The translations under genes and the position numbers were made by a program. Under the pieces are notes generated by a model. That model was given only the letters and a program-made list of their open reading frames with translations. It was not told the origin of the DNA and made no database searches. This document shows, piece by piece, positions 1-9,626 of a DNA stretch of 64,000 nucleotides (within the stretch, counting starts at the first letter, position 1; every line of letters begins with the position of its first letter). Source of the DNA: Flammula alnicola (taxonomy: Eukaryota > Basidiomycota > Agaricomycetes > Agaricales > Strophariaceae); the NCBI GenBank assembly GCA_015499995.1, contig JADNRV010000097.1:62001-126000 (forward strand). The letters run 5' to 3'.

Positions 1-1325
1 CGTCAACGAATCTGTGTGGAAATTCGAGTTTCGGCCCACGACCAACCCGCTAAAGTTCAGCCACGGGACAGAGGACGAGTTTAAAGTTGTCATCGTGGTC
101 AGAGTCATCGTCCTTTCCATCTTATTGTAAGCCCGAGGCACGATCTTCTTGAGGATTTTTTTGAGCAGCTGGACTGGGCCAGGGAATCCGCCGAACCCTT
201 GGTACTTTTGGCTTTGGGGATTGGATGTGCCGGGCAAGGCGGGGAATTTGGAACTGCTGATCATTGTGGCTCCTCTGCGGGGTACGCCTCTTCCATCTAC
301 ACGATGGACGTCAGTATTTATTGAAGACAATGAAAGGCAGCATGAAAATAAACCAACTTCGCACAGTCATCATCGGATGGTAATGGGCGACCCGTGGTGA
401 AACGGTCGTAGACAAGGCAAAACCAATTGTTGGAGGCGAGCGAATTGTGGGGGGCGAGCGAAGTGAAGGCTCGGCGGGGGTGTGGGTGGCAAGGCCAGGT
501 CCGCAGATTTCGGCGAGGAGGAGAAGAATTGACCATCGGATAGGACGCGATCATGCTTTTCGTCGGACAGGCTATCAGGATCCTGAGGACTTCCTGCACT
601 GTCGAGTGTAACACCCGGGGTAGGACCAACGAATTGGACCTGTGGATTTTGGGTAGTATCTGCGGCATCTTCATCTTGACGCGGAGTTGGTTCTCGTTGC
701 TTGAAAGTTGCGATAGGTGCCGATATGGTCTGCATAAACGCAGACCGTGATCGATGGAGCAGAGGATTTGGTGGCTTCCGTTTTGCGACAACGTATTCGC
801 AATGGGTTACAAAAAATCTCCTGAATTCAATGTACATACTTCAACTTTTGCAAGCGAAGGTAGAATACAGAGACTCACTTCCGGACGAGGACCATTATCC
901 ATGAAACGATAGTGAAGTCGCCCTGCCAACCTATTGGCGCGGTTCCTCTCTAAGCAAAGCACAACTTGACTCACAATTATCATTAAAAAGTACAAAATAA
1001 CTTGCTGCCACGCGGTTATTGTCGAGAGATCAACCGTTGTCAGTCCAGTGACCGTCATGGCGGAATAGCAGAGAAACATGGAGTCGATAAAGCTGACGTG
1101 AAAGCGACCATTTGACGCGAAGAAGATACCAGAGAAGATGAGGGGTATGAAGGTGAACGCTGCGAGGTGTATGCGAAAGAAACTAGACTGGTGAATGATA
1201 AAATTAACCAGCCCAGCGAGCGCCGTCGGTCGTCTGGCAGAGGTATTTACGCCATCGTGTAGTGCGGGTTTGCTGTGGTCGTTCACACCCCTCTCTAAAT
1301 TCGTCCCCTTCTGCTCCGGATCCAT
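1..1325 (-). CDS. TRK-family potassium transporter, 5' part (runs off left edge)
   Basis: The N-terminal part of a fungal plasma-membrane K+ uptake protein. Exon 1 begins with the ATG at 1325 and encodes MDPEQKGTNLERG, followed by the first hydrophobic segments: a stretch with FFRIHLAAFTFIPLIFSGIF, then FLCYSAMTVTGLTTVDLST, which is the first selectivity-filter loop typical of Trk proteins. A long Pro/Ser/Asp-rich stretch (about 840-370) fits the variable cytoplasmic loop. At the left edge the frame gives GFGGFPGP and then PWLNFSGLVVGRNSNFHTD, a block conserved in fungal TRK proteins. Several introns are present. The 3' half lies outside the window. A broken copy of this 5' end lies at 3944-4190. 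Family identity is strong; TRK1 versus a paralogue cannot be decided. Confidence 0.88.
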
Positions 1326-1865
1326 CACGTCCCTATGCCGAGAATGCCAGTTCGAATGTAGCTTGTGCTTGACCGGGAAGACCTATAAATTTTGAGAAAA
1401 ACCAGAAGCAAGAGGCATAATGGTTCAAAGGAACCGTTGATCAACGCGTCATTCGAGCACGAGGCCTCGGCACATAACTAATAGCTTCCACGCCAATGTC
1501 TTCAATCCAAGAGCCTGTCTCATGGCTATATTTGAAGCCTGTACTAGTTCAGCCTCGATATTTGGCGAAACTGTGACGGAAATAAAATGGTATCTGGACA
1601 TCAACATGCAGATAACTGAGCAAAGCCTCGATCGTTCCTCGGCCATTTTTTGGGGGATCCATGGATATCAGACCAACAAGAAACTGGATATCATTCCAAT
1701 ACAAAACATGAATAGAGTGGATAAACGGAGGACCGTGCCATACCTTCGGACTTAGGGTTATAATATACGAAGAACATGGTATAAGAAAGAACGAAAAGAA
1801 ATAAAATGCATAAAAAAAAGAAAGAGAAGAAAAAAGGGTATAAAAAATCCGCGAAAAGACCATCG
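1326..1865. other. TRK / GH5 intergenic, part of a duplicated block
   Basis: Upstream region of the TRK gene and 3' flank of the first GH5 gene. It holds A-rich sequence (about 1790-1850) that recurs in similar form at about 4300-4365, beyond the second GH5 gene. I see no convincing gene; the short open frames here are not conserved between the two copies. Confidence 0.6.
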
Positions 1866-3669
1866 TCATCCACAAATGTGGGGGTATTTGTAGTCAGTAG
1901 GATCCTGAGGAATCCAACCATTGGCCAACCCAGCCTGGTACGACCACTCGTCCGCATTCTCCATCTTCCACGTCCACATCACCCATCCTTCGCCGCCCTT
2001 CTCGTACGACATCGTCTGCGCCTCCCAGTACTGCCTCATGAACTCCTTGTATTCCTTGCTGAACGTGGACGCCTTGCCGGTCAGGCCCACGCAGCTGCCC
2101 ACACGTGTCGATCCAGGCAAGGAGCCATCGTATCTCGGGCCCACGAAACGCCCGAGCAGGTGCGGTGCGCAGTCGTTGTTGGTTGCTGTCCACTCTCCGA
2201 TGATAGTCATGAGCGGAGACGTGGCCATGATGGTCGCGTTTTGGCAAGCCCTCTGGATGTGTTCAGCATAGCTCATGTGGGCATCCTACACGTCCATTTC
2301 GTGTGAGTTATGGATGATTCTAGTCGGAGGAGGCAGACGTACGTGATCGCCGAACATTTGGTAGATGTGGGTATCCATCATGACACCTTCGTACTGCGGA
2401 GGCGGCATGAACTTGTTCCAGTAGCTTAGAGGTCGGAAAGTGTCGTGGAGCATAACGATGAGTCCACTTTGTTTCCTTCCTTGCAAGGGGTATCTGCGGG
2501 TATGGCAATGTAAGTTTTAGATATTTGATGGAAGCGACATTGAACTTGCCGAATAATTTTATAACTGCCATAGTAATACTATGCACCTTCATCAGTACGG
2601 TGCATGACAGAGAAGAGAAATTATCATCCAACCTGCTTGAGAACAGCCAAGACTTCAGGATCCATGACTCCATTGCGGAAGGCTGCAGCTCTACATAGTC
2701 CCAGAAAGCCGGTGCATTAGCATGAAATATGCAGTATTGACCACAGGCTTGCGTACTCGTTCATAACTTGGATGATGGGCACGACAGTCGTCTTGTCCTC
2801 AAACATGGCTGTTAATTTCTTCATGATTGCGGTTGTGCGGTCGACATAGGTTTGGTTGGTGTACCAATAGCTACCATTCAAGAGATCAGCATAGGGCCAC
2901 GGCAGAATGGTTATCCGAACGTACGAAGTATTTCGGTGATGGCCAGAATTAGTAAACCTGTACGTCCACATAGTTTCAGAACAACCCAAGGCAGTGTCAA
3001 CAGTTCTACATGCCCGTTCTGACTGCCAGGAGCGCCTATGCAGCGCATGGTAAGGCATTGAATATCTAGCCAGAAAGGCCTTTACGTACCATATAAAGCG
3101 ATAATGATCTTCAGTCCACTTTTTTCTGCCCAGTCGACGGCCTTAAGCAGATAGGGAAGCTGTCCTTGAATAAAGGGTTCCCCCGGAACGACGTCAAACA
3201 TCCAATGTCCGATGGGAATCCTGACATGGTTGAGCCTATATTCAAGCCGAAATCCATCAGCATACTCAAATTCGAAGGATAAGCATATTTTAACTCACCC
3301 AGCAGCAGCGATGTCAGCAAAATCTTTCTCGGTGATAAATGTGTCCCAATGTTGCTTCAAAGCCTTGTAAGCCTTCCCTTTAGCCTGGTATTGGCCAAAG
3401 GTCCACTCGTCGACGATCCTATCGTCGCCCGTGTTATCAAAGAGTGAAGGGGTGGTGAATGGCTGAAAAGCAATGCAGTGAGCTTGCAAAGGCCTGGAAG
3501 CGTGTTCGAGGAATGGCTGCCTACGTACCTCAGTGACAAGCCAGCCACCAAGATTGACACCACGAATTTTTTCTTTGCCGTATGGAAAGCCATATTGCAA
3601 CGCGAGGACGCTAGGAACGAGAGAGGAACAAGCGACGACAGTAACGAAAACCCGGAAGAGAGAATTCAT
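1866..3669 (-). CDS. Secreted exo-beta-1,3-glucanase, GH5, copy 1
   Basis: Glucan 1,3-beta-glucosidase (Exg type, GH5), a secreted cell-wall glucan hydrolase. I reconstruct ten exons: 3529-3669, 3299-3462, 3090-3235, 3014-3035, 2925-2957, 2757-2870, 2633-2690, 2550-2578, 2343-2493 and 1866-2285. They total 1278 nt (425 aa) without a stop. A signal peptide (about residues 1-23) is followed by YGFPYGKEKIRGVNLGGWL. Active-site landmarks are GAPGSQNG, VPIIQVMNE (acid/base Glu), MDTHIYQMF (His/Tyr) and IIGEWTATNNDC (nucleophile Glu). The usual NEP triad reads NEA here. Two introns (2958-3013 and 2494-2549) start with GC, not GT. Copy 2 lies directly upstream with the same exon plan. Confidence 0.93.
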
Positions 3670-3706
3670 TATAGGAGATGACCGCGAGTGAAAAATGCTT
3701 GTTGGT

Positions 3707-3712
3707 TTTATA
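3707..3712 (-). promoter_or_regulatory. TATA box of GH5 copy 1
   Basis: TATAAA on the minus strand, about 38 bp upstream of the GH5 copy 1 start codon. The second copy has the same motif at a similar distance. Confidence 0.6.
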
Positions 3713-3943
3713 CCGCTCGATGCTTAGGATATCAGTCAGAGGACCAAGCTGCGAAGATTGATTTTCATCACGGTTGGTATGAGAAATGGCCAGCCACATA
3801 GTAATATCCTGCATGGTACACGTTCATCGACTGATTCTGGCTGGACTTGGGGCGAATGCTCGAGTGATTGAGCTTTTAATCGGGCCTAGGATTTGCCAGC
3901 ACCTCCAAACTTATCACATCGTATTTCAAGTTCGTATGTCGTG

Positions 3944-4190
3944 TCAGAGATCGACTGTCGACAGTCCGGTGACTGTCGTGGCGGAATAGCAGAGGAACGT
4001 GGAATCAAGTAAGCTGTCATGAAAGCGACCATTTGACGCAAAGAAGATACCGGAGGAGATGAGGATTATGAAGGTGGACGCTGCGAGGTGTATGCGAAAG
4101 AAAGCAGACTGGTGGATCCGGAGGATAAAATTAACCAGCCTAGCCATGCGCGGGAACAGCCACTCTAAATTGGTCCTGCATGGCCCGGGC
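3944..4190 (-). pseudogene. Truncated TRK transporter 5' fragment
   Basis: On the minus strand this reads HQSAFFRIHLAASTFIILIS, SSGIFFASNGRFHDS and then TVTGLSTVDL followed at once by a stop. It is a decayed copy of the first membrane segments of the TRK gene at 1-1325. The start region is degraded and homology stops near 3944, where the sequence changes to the upstream region of GH5 copy 1. It marks the junction of a tandem duplication that carried a GH5 gene plus the first part of its TRK neighbour. Confidence 0.85.
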
Positions 4191-4379
4191 CGACAATGCC
4201 AGTTCGGAAAGTAGCCGAACAAGGAGCTGCAGGATATCATTGAAAATCGAGAAAAGTGAATATACGTAGGGTTTGTGTCTGAAGTTGTGAAGAACATGGT
4301 ATAAAAAAGAACGAGAATGAAGAAAAAAGCAGAAAGAAAAGAAAGAAAAGAAAAAAAAACTTGCGTGACCAGACCATCA

Positions 4380-6184
4380 TCATCCACAGATGTTGGGGTA
4401 TCGGTAATCAGTAGGATCCTGAGGAATCCAACCGTTAGCCAACCCAGCCTGGTACGACCACTCGTCCGCGTTCTCCATCTTCCACGACCACATCACCCAT
4501 CCTTCGCCGCCCTTCTCGTACGACATCGTCTGCGCCTCCCAGTACTGCCTCATAAACTCCTTGTATTCCTTGCTAAACGTGGATGCCTTGCCAGTCAGGC
4601 CCACGCAGCTACCCACACGTGTTGATCCAGGCAAGGAGCCATCGTATCTCGGACCCACGAAACGCCCGTACAAGTGCGGTACACAGTCGTTGTTGGTTGC
4701 TGTCCACTCTCCGATGATAGTCATGAGCGGAGACTTGGCCATGATGGTCGCGTTTTGGCAAGCCCTCTGGATGTGTTCAGCATAGCTCATGTGGGCATCC
4801 TACACGTCCATTTCGCGTGAGTTATGGATGATTCCAGTCGGAGAAGGCAGACGTACGTGATCACCGAACATTTGGTAGATGTGGGTATCCATCATGACAC
4901 CTTCGTACTGCGGAGACGGCATGAACTTGTCCCAATAGCTCAGACGTTGGGCAGCGTCATGGAGCATAACGACGAGGGAACTCTGTTTCCTTCCTCCCAA
5001 AGGATTTCTGCAGGTATGGCAAGGTAAGTCTAGATATTCAATGAAGGCGACGCTCAAGTTACCGAATAAATTTATAACTATCATAGTAAAACTGTGCAGT
5101 TTCATCAGCAGGTTGCCTTATAGGGAAGAGAAATCATAATCCGACCTGCTTGAGAACAGCCAAGAGCCCAGGATTTAGGACTCCTCTGCGGTACCCTGCA
5201 GGTCTACACAGTCCCAAAAAGCGGGCGCATCAGCATTAAATGTGGTACTGACTATGAAATTGCGTACTCGTTCATAACTTGGATGATGGGTACAATGTTC
5301 GTCTTGTCCTCGAACATGGCTGTTAATTTTTTCATGATTGCGGTTGTGCGGTCGACATAAGTTTGGTCGGTGTGCCAATATCTAGCAGTTATCAAGCGAT
5401 CAGCACAAGAGTCGCAGCAGAATGGTCTGAACGTACGCAGCGTCTCGCTGATGGCCAGAAACAATATATCTGCGGTCGAAATAGTTTCAGAAACCCTCCA
5501 GGACAGTATGAATAATTACACACACCCGTTTTGGCTGCCTGGAGCGCCTGTACAGCACATGGAAAGGCATTTAATATCGGCACGGAAAGAATTAGTCGGA
5601 AATGCCTTTACATACCATACATAGCAGGAATGACCTTCAGTCCATACTTTTCTGCCCAGTCGACGGCCTTAAGCAGATAGGGAAGCTGTCCTTGCACATA
5701 CGGTTCGCCCGGAGCGACGTCAAACACCCAATGTCCGATGGGAATCCTGACATGGTTGAGCCTATATTCAAGCCGAACATCCATTGGCGTACTCAGGTTC
5801 GGAGAAGAATGCTTTCATAACATACCCAGCAGCGGCCATATCAGCAAAGTCCTTCTCGGTGATAAATGTGTCCCAATGTTGCTTCAAAGCCTTGTAAGCC
5901 TTCTCTTTATCCTGGTATAAACCAAAGGTCCACTCGTCGACGATCCTATTGTCGCCCGTGTTGTCGAAGAGCGTAGGGGTGGTGAACGACTGAAAAGGAA
6001 CGCAGTGAGCTTGCAAGGCCTGGACGCGTTTTCGGCTTCGTACCTCAACGAGAAGCCATCCACCAACGTTGACACCACGGATTTTTTCTTTCCCGTATGG
6101 AAAGCCATACTTCAACGCAAGTACGCTAGGAACGAGAGAGAGGGAAGCGAAGAACGCAAGGAAAAGACGCAAGAGAGAAGTCAT
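4380..6184 (-). CDS. Secreted exo-beta-1,3-glucanase, GH5, copy 2
   Basis: Paralogue of the GH5 gene at 1866-3669 with the same ten-exon layout, including a 22-nt exon, a 33-nt exon and a 29-nt exon. It also encodes 425 aa. Exon 1 is 6044-6184 (signal peptide, then YGFPYGKEKIRGVNVGGWLL) and exon 2 is 5826-5989. Active-site landmarks are GAPGSQNG, IIQVMNEPAGY (the NEP motif is intact, unlike copy 1), MDTHIYQMF and IIGEWTATNNDC. All introns I checked start with GT, including the two that start with GC in copy 1. The product should hydrolyse beta-1,3-glucan from non-reducing ends outside the cell. It looks like the more conserved member of the pair. Confidence 0.93.
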
Positions 6185-6233
6185 TCTAGGAGAGAAGAGT
6201 GAGTTGAATTTTCATGGCAAATGGCTTGCTGAT

Positions 6234-6239
6234 TTTATA
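6234..6239 (-). promoter_or_regulatory. TATA box of GH5 copy 2
   Basis: TATAAA on the minus strand about 50 bp upstream of the GH5 copy 2 start codon, in a context like that of copy 1 (TATAC-CGCT on the plus strand). Confidence 0.6.
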
Positions 6240-6697
6240 CCGCTGGATGCTTGAGATATTGTGAAAAGATCGACCGCGGTACTCAGCCTCGATCATCCCG
6301 CCCAACAGTTGGGACTAATGGATCCCGCATCGGCTCGATTCCAGCCTGGACGTTGACGAATGCTCGAGTGATTAAGGAATTCTGCTTTGAATTGGGCCTG
6401 ACATTCGCCAAAGCCTGCGGAATCATCAAAGCGTACTTATTTCGCACAACTCTACTGAAATGATGCGGGTCAGTAAAAGAGATTAAAAGGCCACAGGCGA
6501 CACATACGAAGCGCACACAATATAAGTAACCGACATGATGACCGATGCAGTTACGATGTTTCAGACTCAGAAATCCACAAGGACATTATAGATAATGCGG
6601 GTATGGACAAATTTGTAATAAGCTACAACTATACGAGATCCTCTGTGCGTAGCTTCAGCAGGTTTTGTGAAACAGGAAGGCCATTGGTTCTTACATC
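6240..6697. other. Intergenic: GH5 copy 2 upstream / carrier 3' flank
   Basis: Contains the upstream region shared between the GH5 copies (to about 6440) and the 3' flank of the mitochondrial carrier gene. No further gene seen. Confidence 0.6.
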
Positions 6698-8073
6698 CTA
6701 TGGGTTTGATTCTCGACCTCCTATAGCCTTGATGATATTTTCGTAAACAGTGAAGACGATACCGCCACTGAGCTATAGGAAGATTGTAAATACGACTAAT
6801 CAGAAGGGCAAAGGAAGTGCAGACGTACCACTAGACGAGTAAGCCTAGGTGTCGTTCCAGTCCAGAACCGCAGAATGCCTTCTTCAGTGAATATACGGTA
6901 GGCACAATGGAAAGAATTTCTGTATTGAGTTCGGGCATCTAGTGCTTGCATACGCGTCTTGATGACACTGATACAACCGAGGTCACTATCAAGAGAAAGA
7001 TCGGAAAGAAATGGACGCACTCTAGAGGCATAGTTGTGTACACAGTAACCAGTCCAGCAATACCTCCAATACCAAATGTTATGGCGCTGGGTAGAGGTTG
7101 TCCTGGACGCGCTGTTCCTTGGACAAACTGCTTGAGTGTAGCGTAAGTGGTGAAACGAACAGCTGAATTAGCCCCTTGGCGCATCATCTACATGGACATT
7201 CAAATCAGCTGCGGTAGGATATCACTAGATCCAGACGTACAACAGGAAAGAGTCCTCGGTAAATTCCAGATATGCCTTCTTGTCGGACGATAGAAACCGT
7301 TCCATGAATGAGACCTCTATACTGAGGATCCGGTCTCTTGGCATCGTCTATGAGCTTAGTTCTACAAAGAAGATCAGACAGATCAGACCCCTACAAGGCA
7401 CCAGAGAAAATGGATCCCTCGTACTTAATCGTTTCTGACGGTGTAACAGCAAAAATCGCCTCCATCATTCCCGCCCCAAGTCCAGCTGAAGTAGGAGGTT
7501 GGTAACCATAATGCTGTCGCAAGGATAACATGCTTACCTAGTAGACTTCTGGGTGCACTGACTTTTCCCTGTCACAGCAGAGACACGAGGTTAGTAGGAG
7601 CCTGCATCTAGAAAAAAAAACATACTGTACCTCCGAATCCGCGAGCATTTGTTTGAAATGATCATAACTCACAAAGCGTACTCCGGCCTTCACTGAATTC
7701 CCTACTACTAATGCAGAGCATCCAGAATACAGTCCCGTAATTCCCTTAGCACGAACAGTGTCTTTGATGATTTTGATAGGGCTTTCTCGCTGCAGTTGGG
7801 TAAGTGAATAATCATGCACAAGACCAGCTCCAAGCGCACCTTGCCCCCAAACTGCGACCGCGTCTTAACGAATTCAGTCGGGTATGTCACGAATCTGACA
7901 TTCTACAATCCTTAAGATGAACGCAGAAAGCGGGCTGGGAGTTGGCTTACGCTTCAATTGCTCCGGCTGTTGCTCCTGCAAATCTGTCAAGATTGTTATG
8001 AATGTATGATACAATAAGAGAGGACGAGCAATTACAAGGAGTGTATAGGCTTTTCTTTCTTAGATGCGACCAT
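6698..8073 (-). CDS. CTP1: Mitochondrial tricarboxylate (citrate) carrier
   Basis: SLC25-family inner-membrane carrier of the citrate/tricarboxylate type, which exchanges mitochondrial citrate for malate. It starts at 8073 (MVASKKEKPIHSL) and has several short introns. All three mitochondrial-carrier signatures are present once spliced: YPTEFVKTR, TPSETIKTK and MPLDVIKTR. Other landmarks are FAGATAGAIEA, a GLYSGCSALVVGNSVKAGVR segment, and GANSAVRF, which is typical of the citrate carrier subgroup. The C-terminus reads GGIVFTVYENIIKAIGG and ends at TAG (6698-6700). It is divergent from HEM4, with a 216-bp gap. The subgroup call rests on motif similarity, not on a search. Confidence 0.9.
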
Positions 8074-8289
8074 GGCAATGAATTGAAGTTAGTTATTGAA
8101 CGAAGAGGAGTTTTAGAACTTGGAGAGCCCAACAATATTTTTGGCGATAATATTATTTGATTCGGAGATAGTCGGACCTCGTCGGCACCGCCTAGTCCGG
8201 ACCGGCAACTCTTGCTCCTTGCCCAGTACCCACACAATAGCTTGACTACATCGCACCCTCATAGGTCGGAGAACGCTTTATATGCCTTC
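8074..8289. promoter_or_regulatory. Divergent promoter between citrate carrier and HEM4
   Basis: The 216 bp separating two start codons that face away from each other. No clear TATA box on either side. Both products act in mitochondrial metabolism or heme supply, so shared regulation is possible but not shown. Confidence 0.55.
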
Positions 8290-9261
8290 ATGATAAACGT
8301 CCTTCTGCTCAGAGAACCGTCAGAAGATGCGCCTGATCGGTACGAGTCGGCATTCGCAGGAGCGGGATACCATCCAGTATCTCTAGCTGTCCTCGAAACA
8401 GTTCACACCAACATATCTAGCCTTAGTGATCTCATCCAGGGTGGTCCCATGGCAAAAGGCTTATCTGGAGTGGTTATAACGAGCAAAAGATCTTGCGATG
8501 CCTGGAGAGAAGCTCTCCAACTTTTGCGGGACAGGGACAGGATGACGGAAGTAGGTTGGTGATACACGCACCTAATCATCCCAACACGCGTTTGAGTTCA
8601 ACTCCCTAGTGGGCTGGTGTTCGATCCCATTCTACGTTGTGGGGCAGGCGACGGCGACGGCTTTGACGAACACATTTGCTGCCTTCGAGGATCTGGGACT
8701 GCGGTCGGTTGATGTCAGAGGCCAGTTGTCAGGGAGCGCTGCGAGTTTGGCACCATTCATTTTGGACGACTTGAAAGAAAGACCAATGAAATTGCTATAT
8801 CTTACGGGCGACAAGAACCGCGACACCCTCCCACATCTGCTCAGTGAAGGAGGCATTTCGCTCGAGTCTGTGCAAGTATATAAAACTCAAGGGTCTGCCG
8901 CCTTTGAGGCGACACTTTCTTCGGCTCTTGCATCTACCAAAGGTGCGACATCCATAAATGATATCTATGTATCTTCCTTGTTAACGGCACTTTAGATGCC
9001 AAGCACTGGTGGATCGTATACTTTGCTCCTTCTGCAGCAGCTTTCGTGACTCCCATCCTCCGAAAGCACTTCCACCTGGAAGAATTGGATTCCGCTTCGA
9101 TCACATCTAATTTGCTGCCAACAAAGGTTGCAGCAATCGGACCGTCCACAAATTCATTTCTGCGCGATGATTTGCGCATCCGCGTCCATGCGATGGCTCA
9201 AAAACCAACACCAGAGGAGATAGTTTCAGTCATCACTATCAGCGACAATGACAATCCATGA
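8290..9261 (+). CDS. HEM4: Uroporphyrinogen-III synthase
   Basis: Heme-pathway enzyme that closes hydroxymethylbilane to uroporphyrinogen III. Three exons (8290-8550, 8597-8942, 8996-9261) give 290 aa, a normal length for the family. Landmarks: MINVLLLREPSED at the start, VVITSKRSCDAW, IPFYVVGQATATAL, LLYLTGDKNRDTLP, WWIVYFAPSAAAFV and KVAAIGPSTNSFL. These are the two interleaved domains of the HemD fold. The first intron (8551-8596) is short, at 46 nt, but both phases match. An in-frame leader upstream of 8290 has no ATG that is better supported. Confidence 0.93.
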
Positions 9262-9626
9262 ATTGACACTATGACTTCTGCCGGCTACTTCAGCACTGAT
9301 TAGCAAATGGCAGTCCACTTGTATCAGTTCGAATCGATTTTGCACTACGATAGCGGATTTATAGAAATTATCACTTGAAAGGCACTGCATTCGCAGCAAG
9401 TTATGTGCACCTGAAGAGATACCTGAATGAGCCCCTGAAGCAAAAATTGCGGGTTCATGAAGAGTCATTAAATTGAGTAAAGTTACAAAGAGGTGGATGA
9501 TGATACAATCTATGTGTAACGAAAGCACGACGTTGTTGATCTGCCTAAGTCTGACGTTAGCAAGAGAATAGGCCGGAGAATGAGAAACACGCACGATACT
9601 TGAAGGTAAGTCAATATTATGAATTT
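9262..9626. other. 3' flanks of HEM4 and the Rtt106-type gene
   Basis: Convergent 3' ends. I see no gene or structured element here. Confidence 0.6.

Larger units (their letters stand above)
1010..6440. repeat. Tandem segmental duplication (TRK 5' end + GH5)
   Basis: Two neighbouring units of about 2.5-2.9 kb, roughly 1010-3930 and 3944-6440. They share the TRK 5' end, the GH5 3' flank, the whole GH5 gene and part of its upstream region. For example, similar sequence around CGAATGCTCGAGTGATT occurs at about 3853 and 6357. In the left unit the TRK gene is open; in the right unit it is a fragment. Limits are approximate. Confidence 0.8.
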
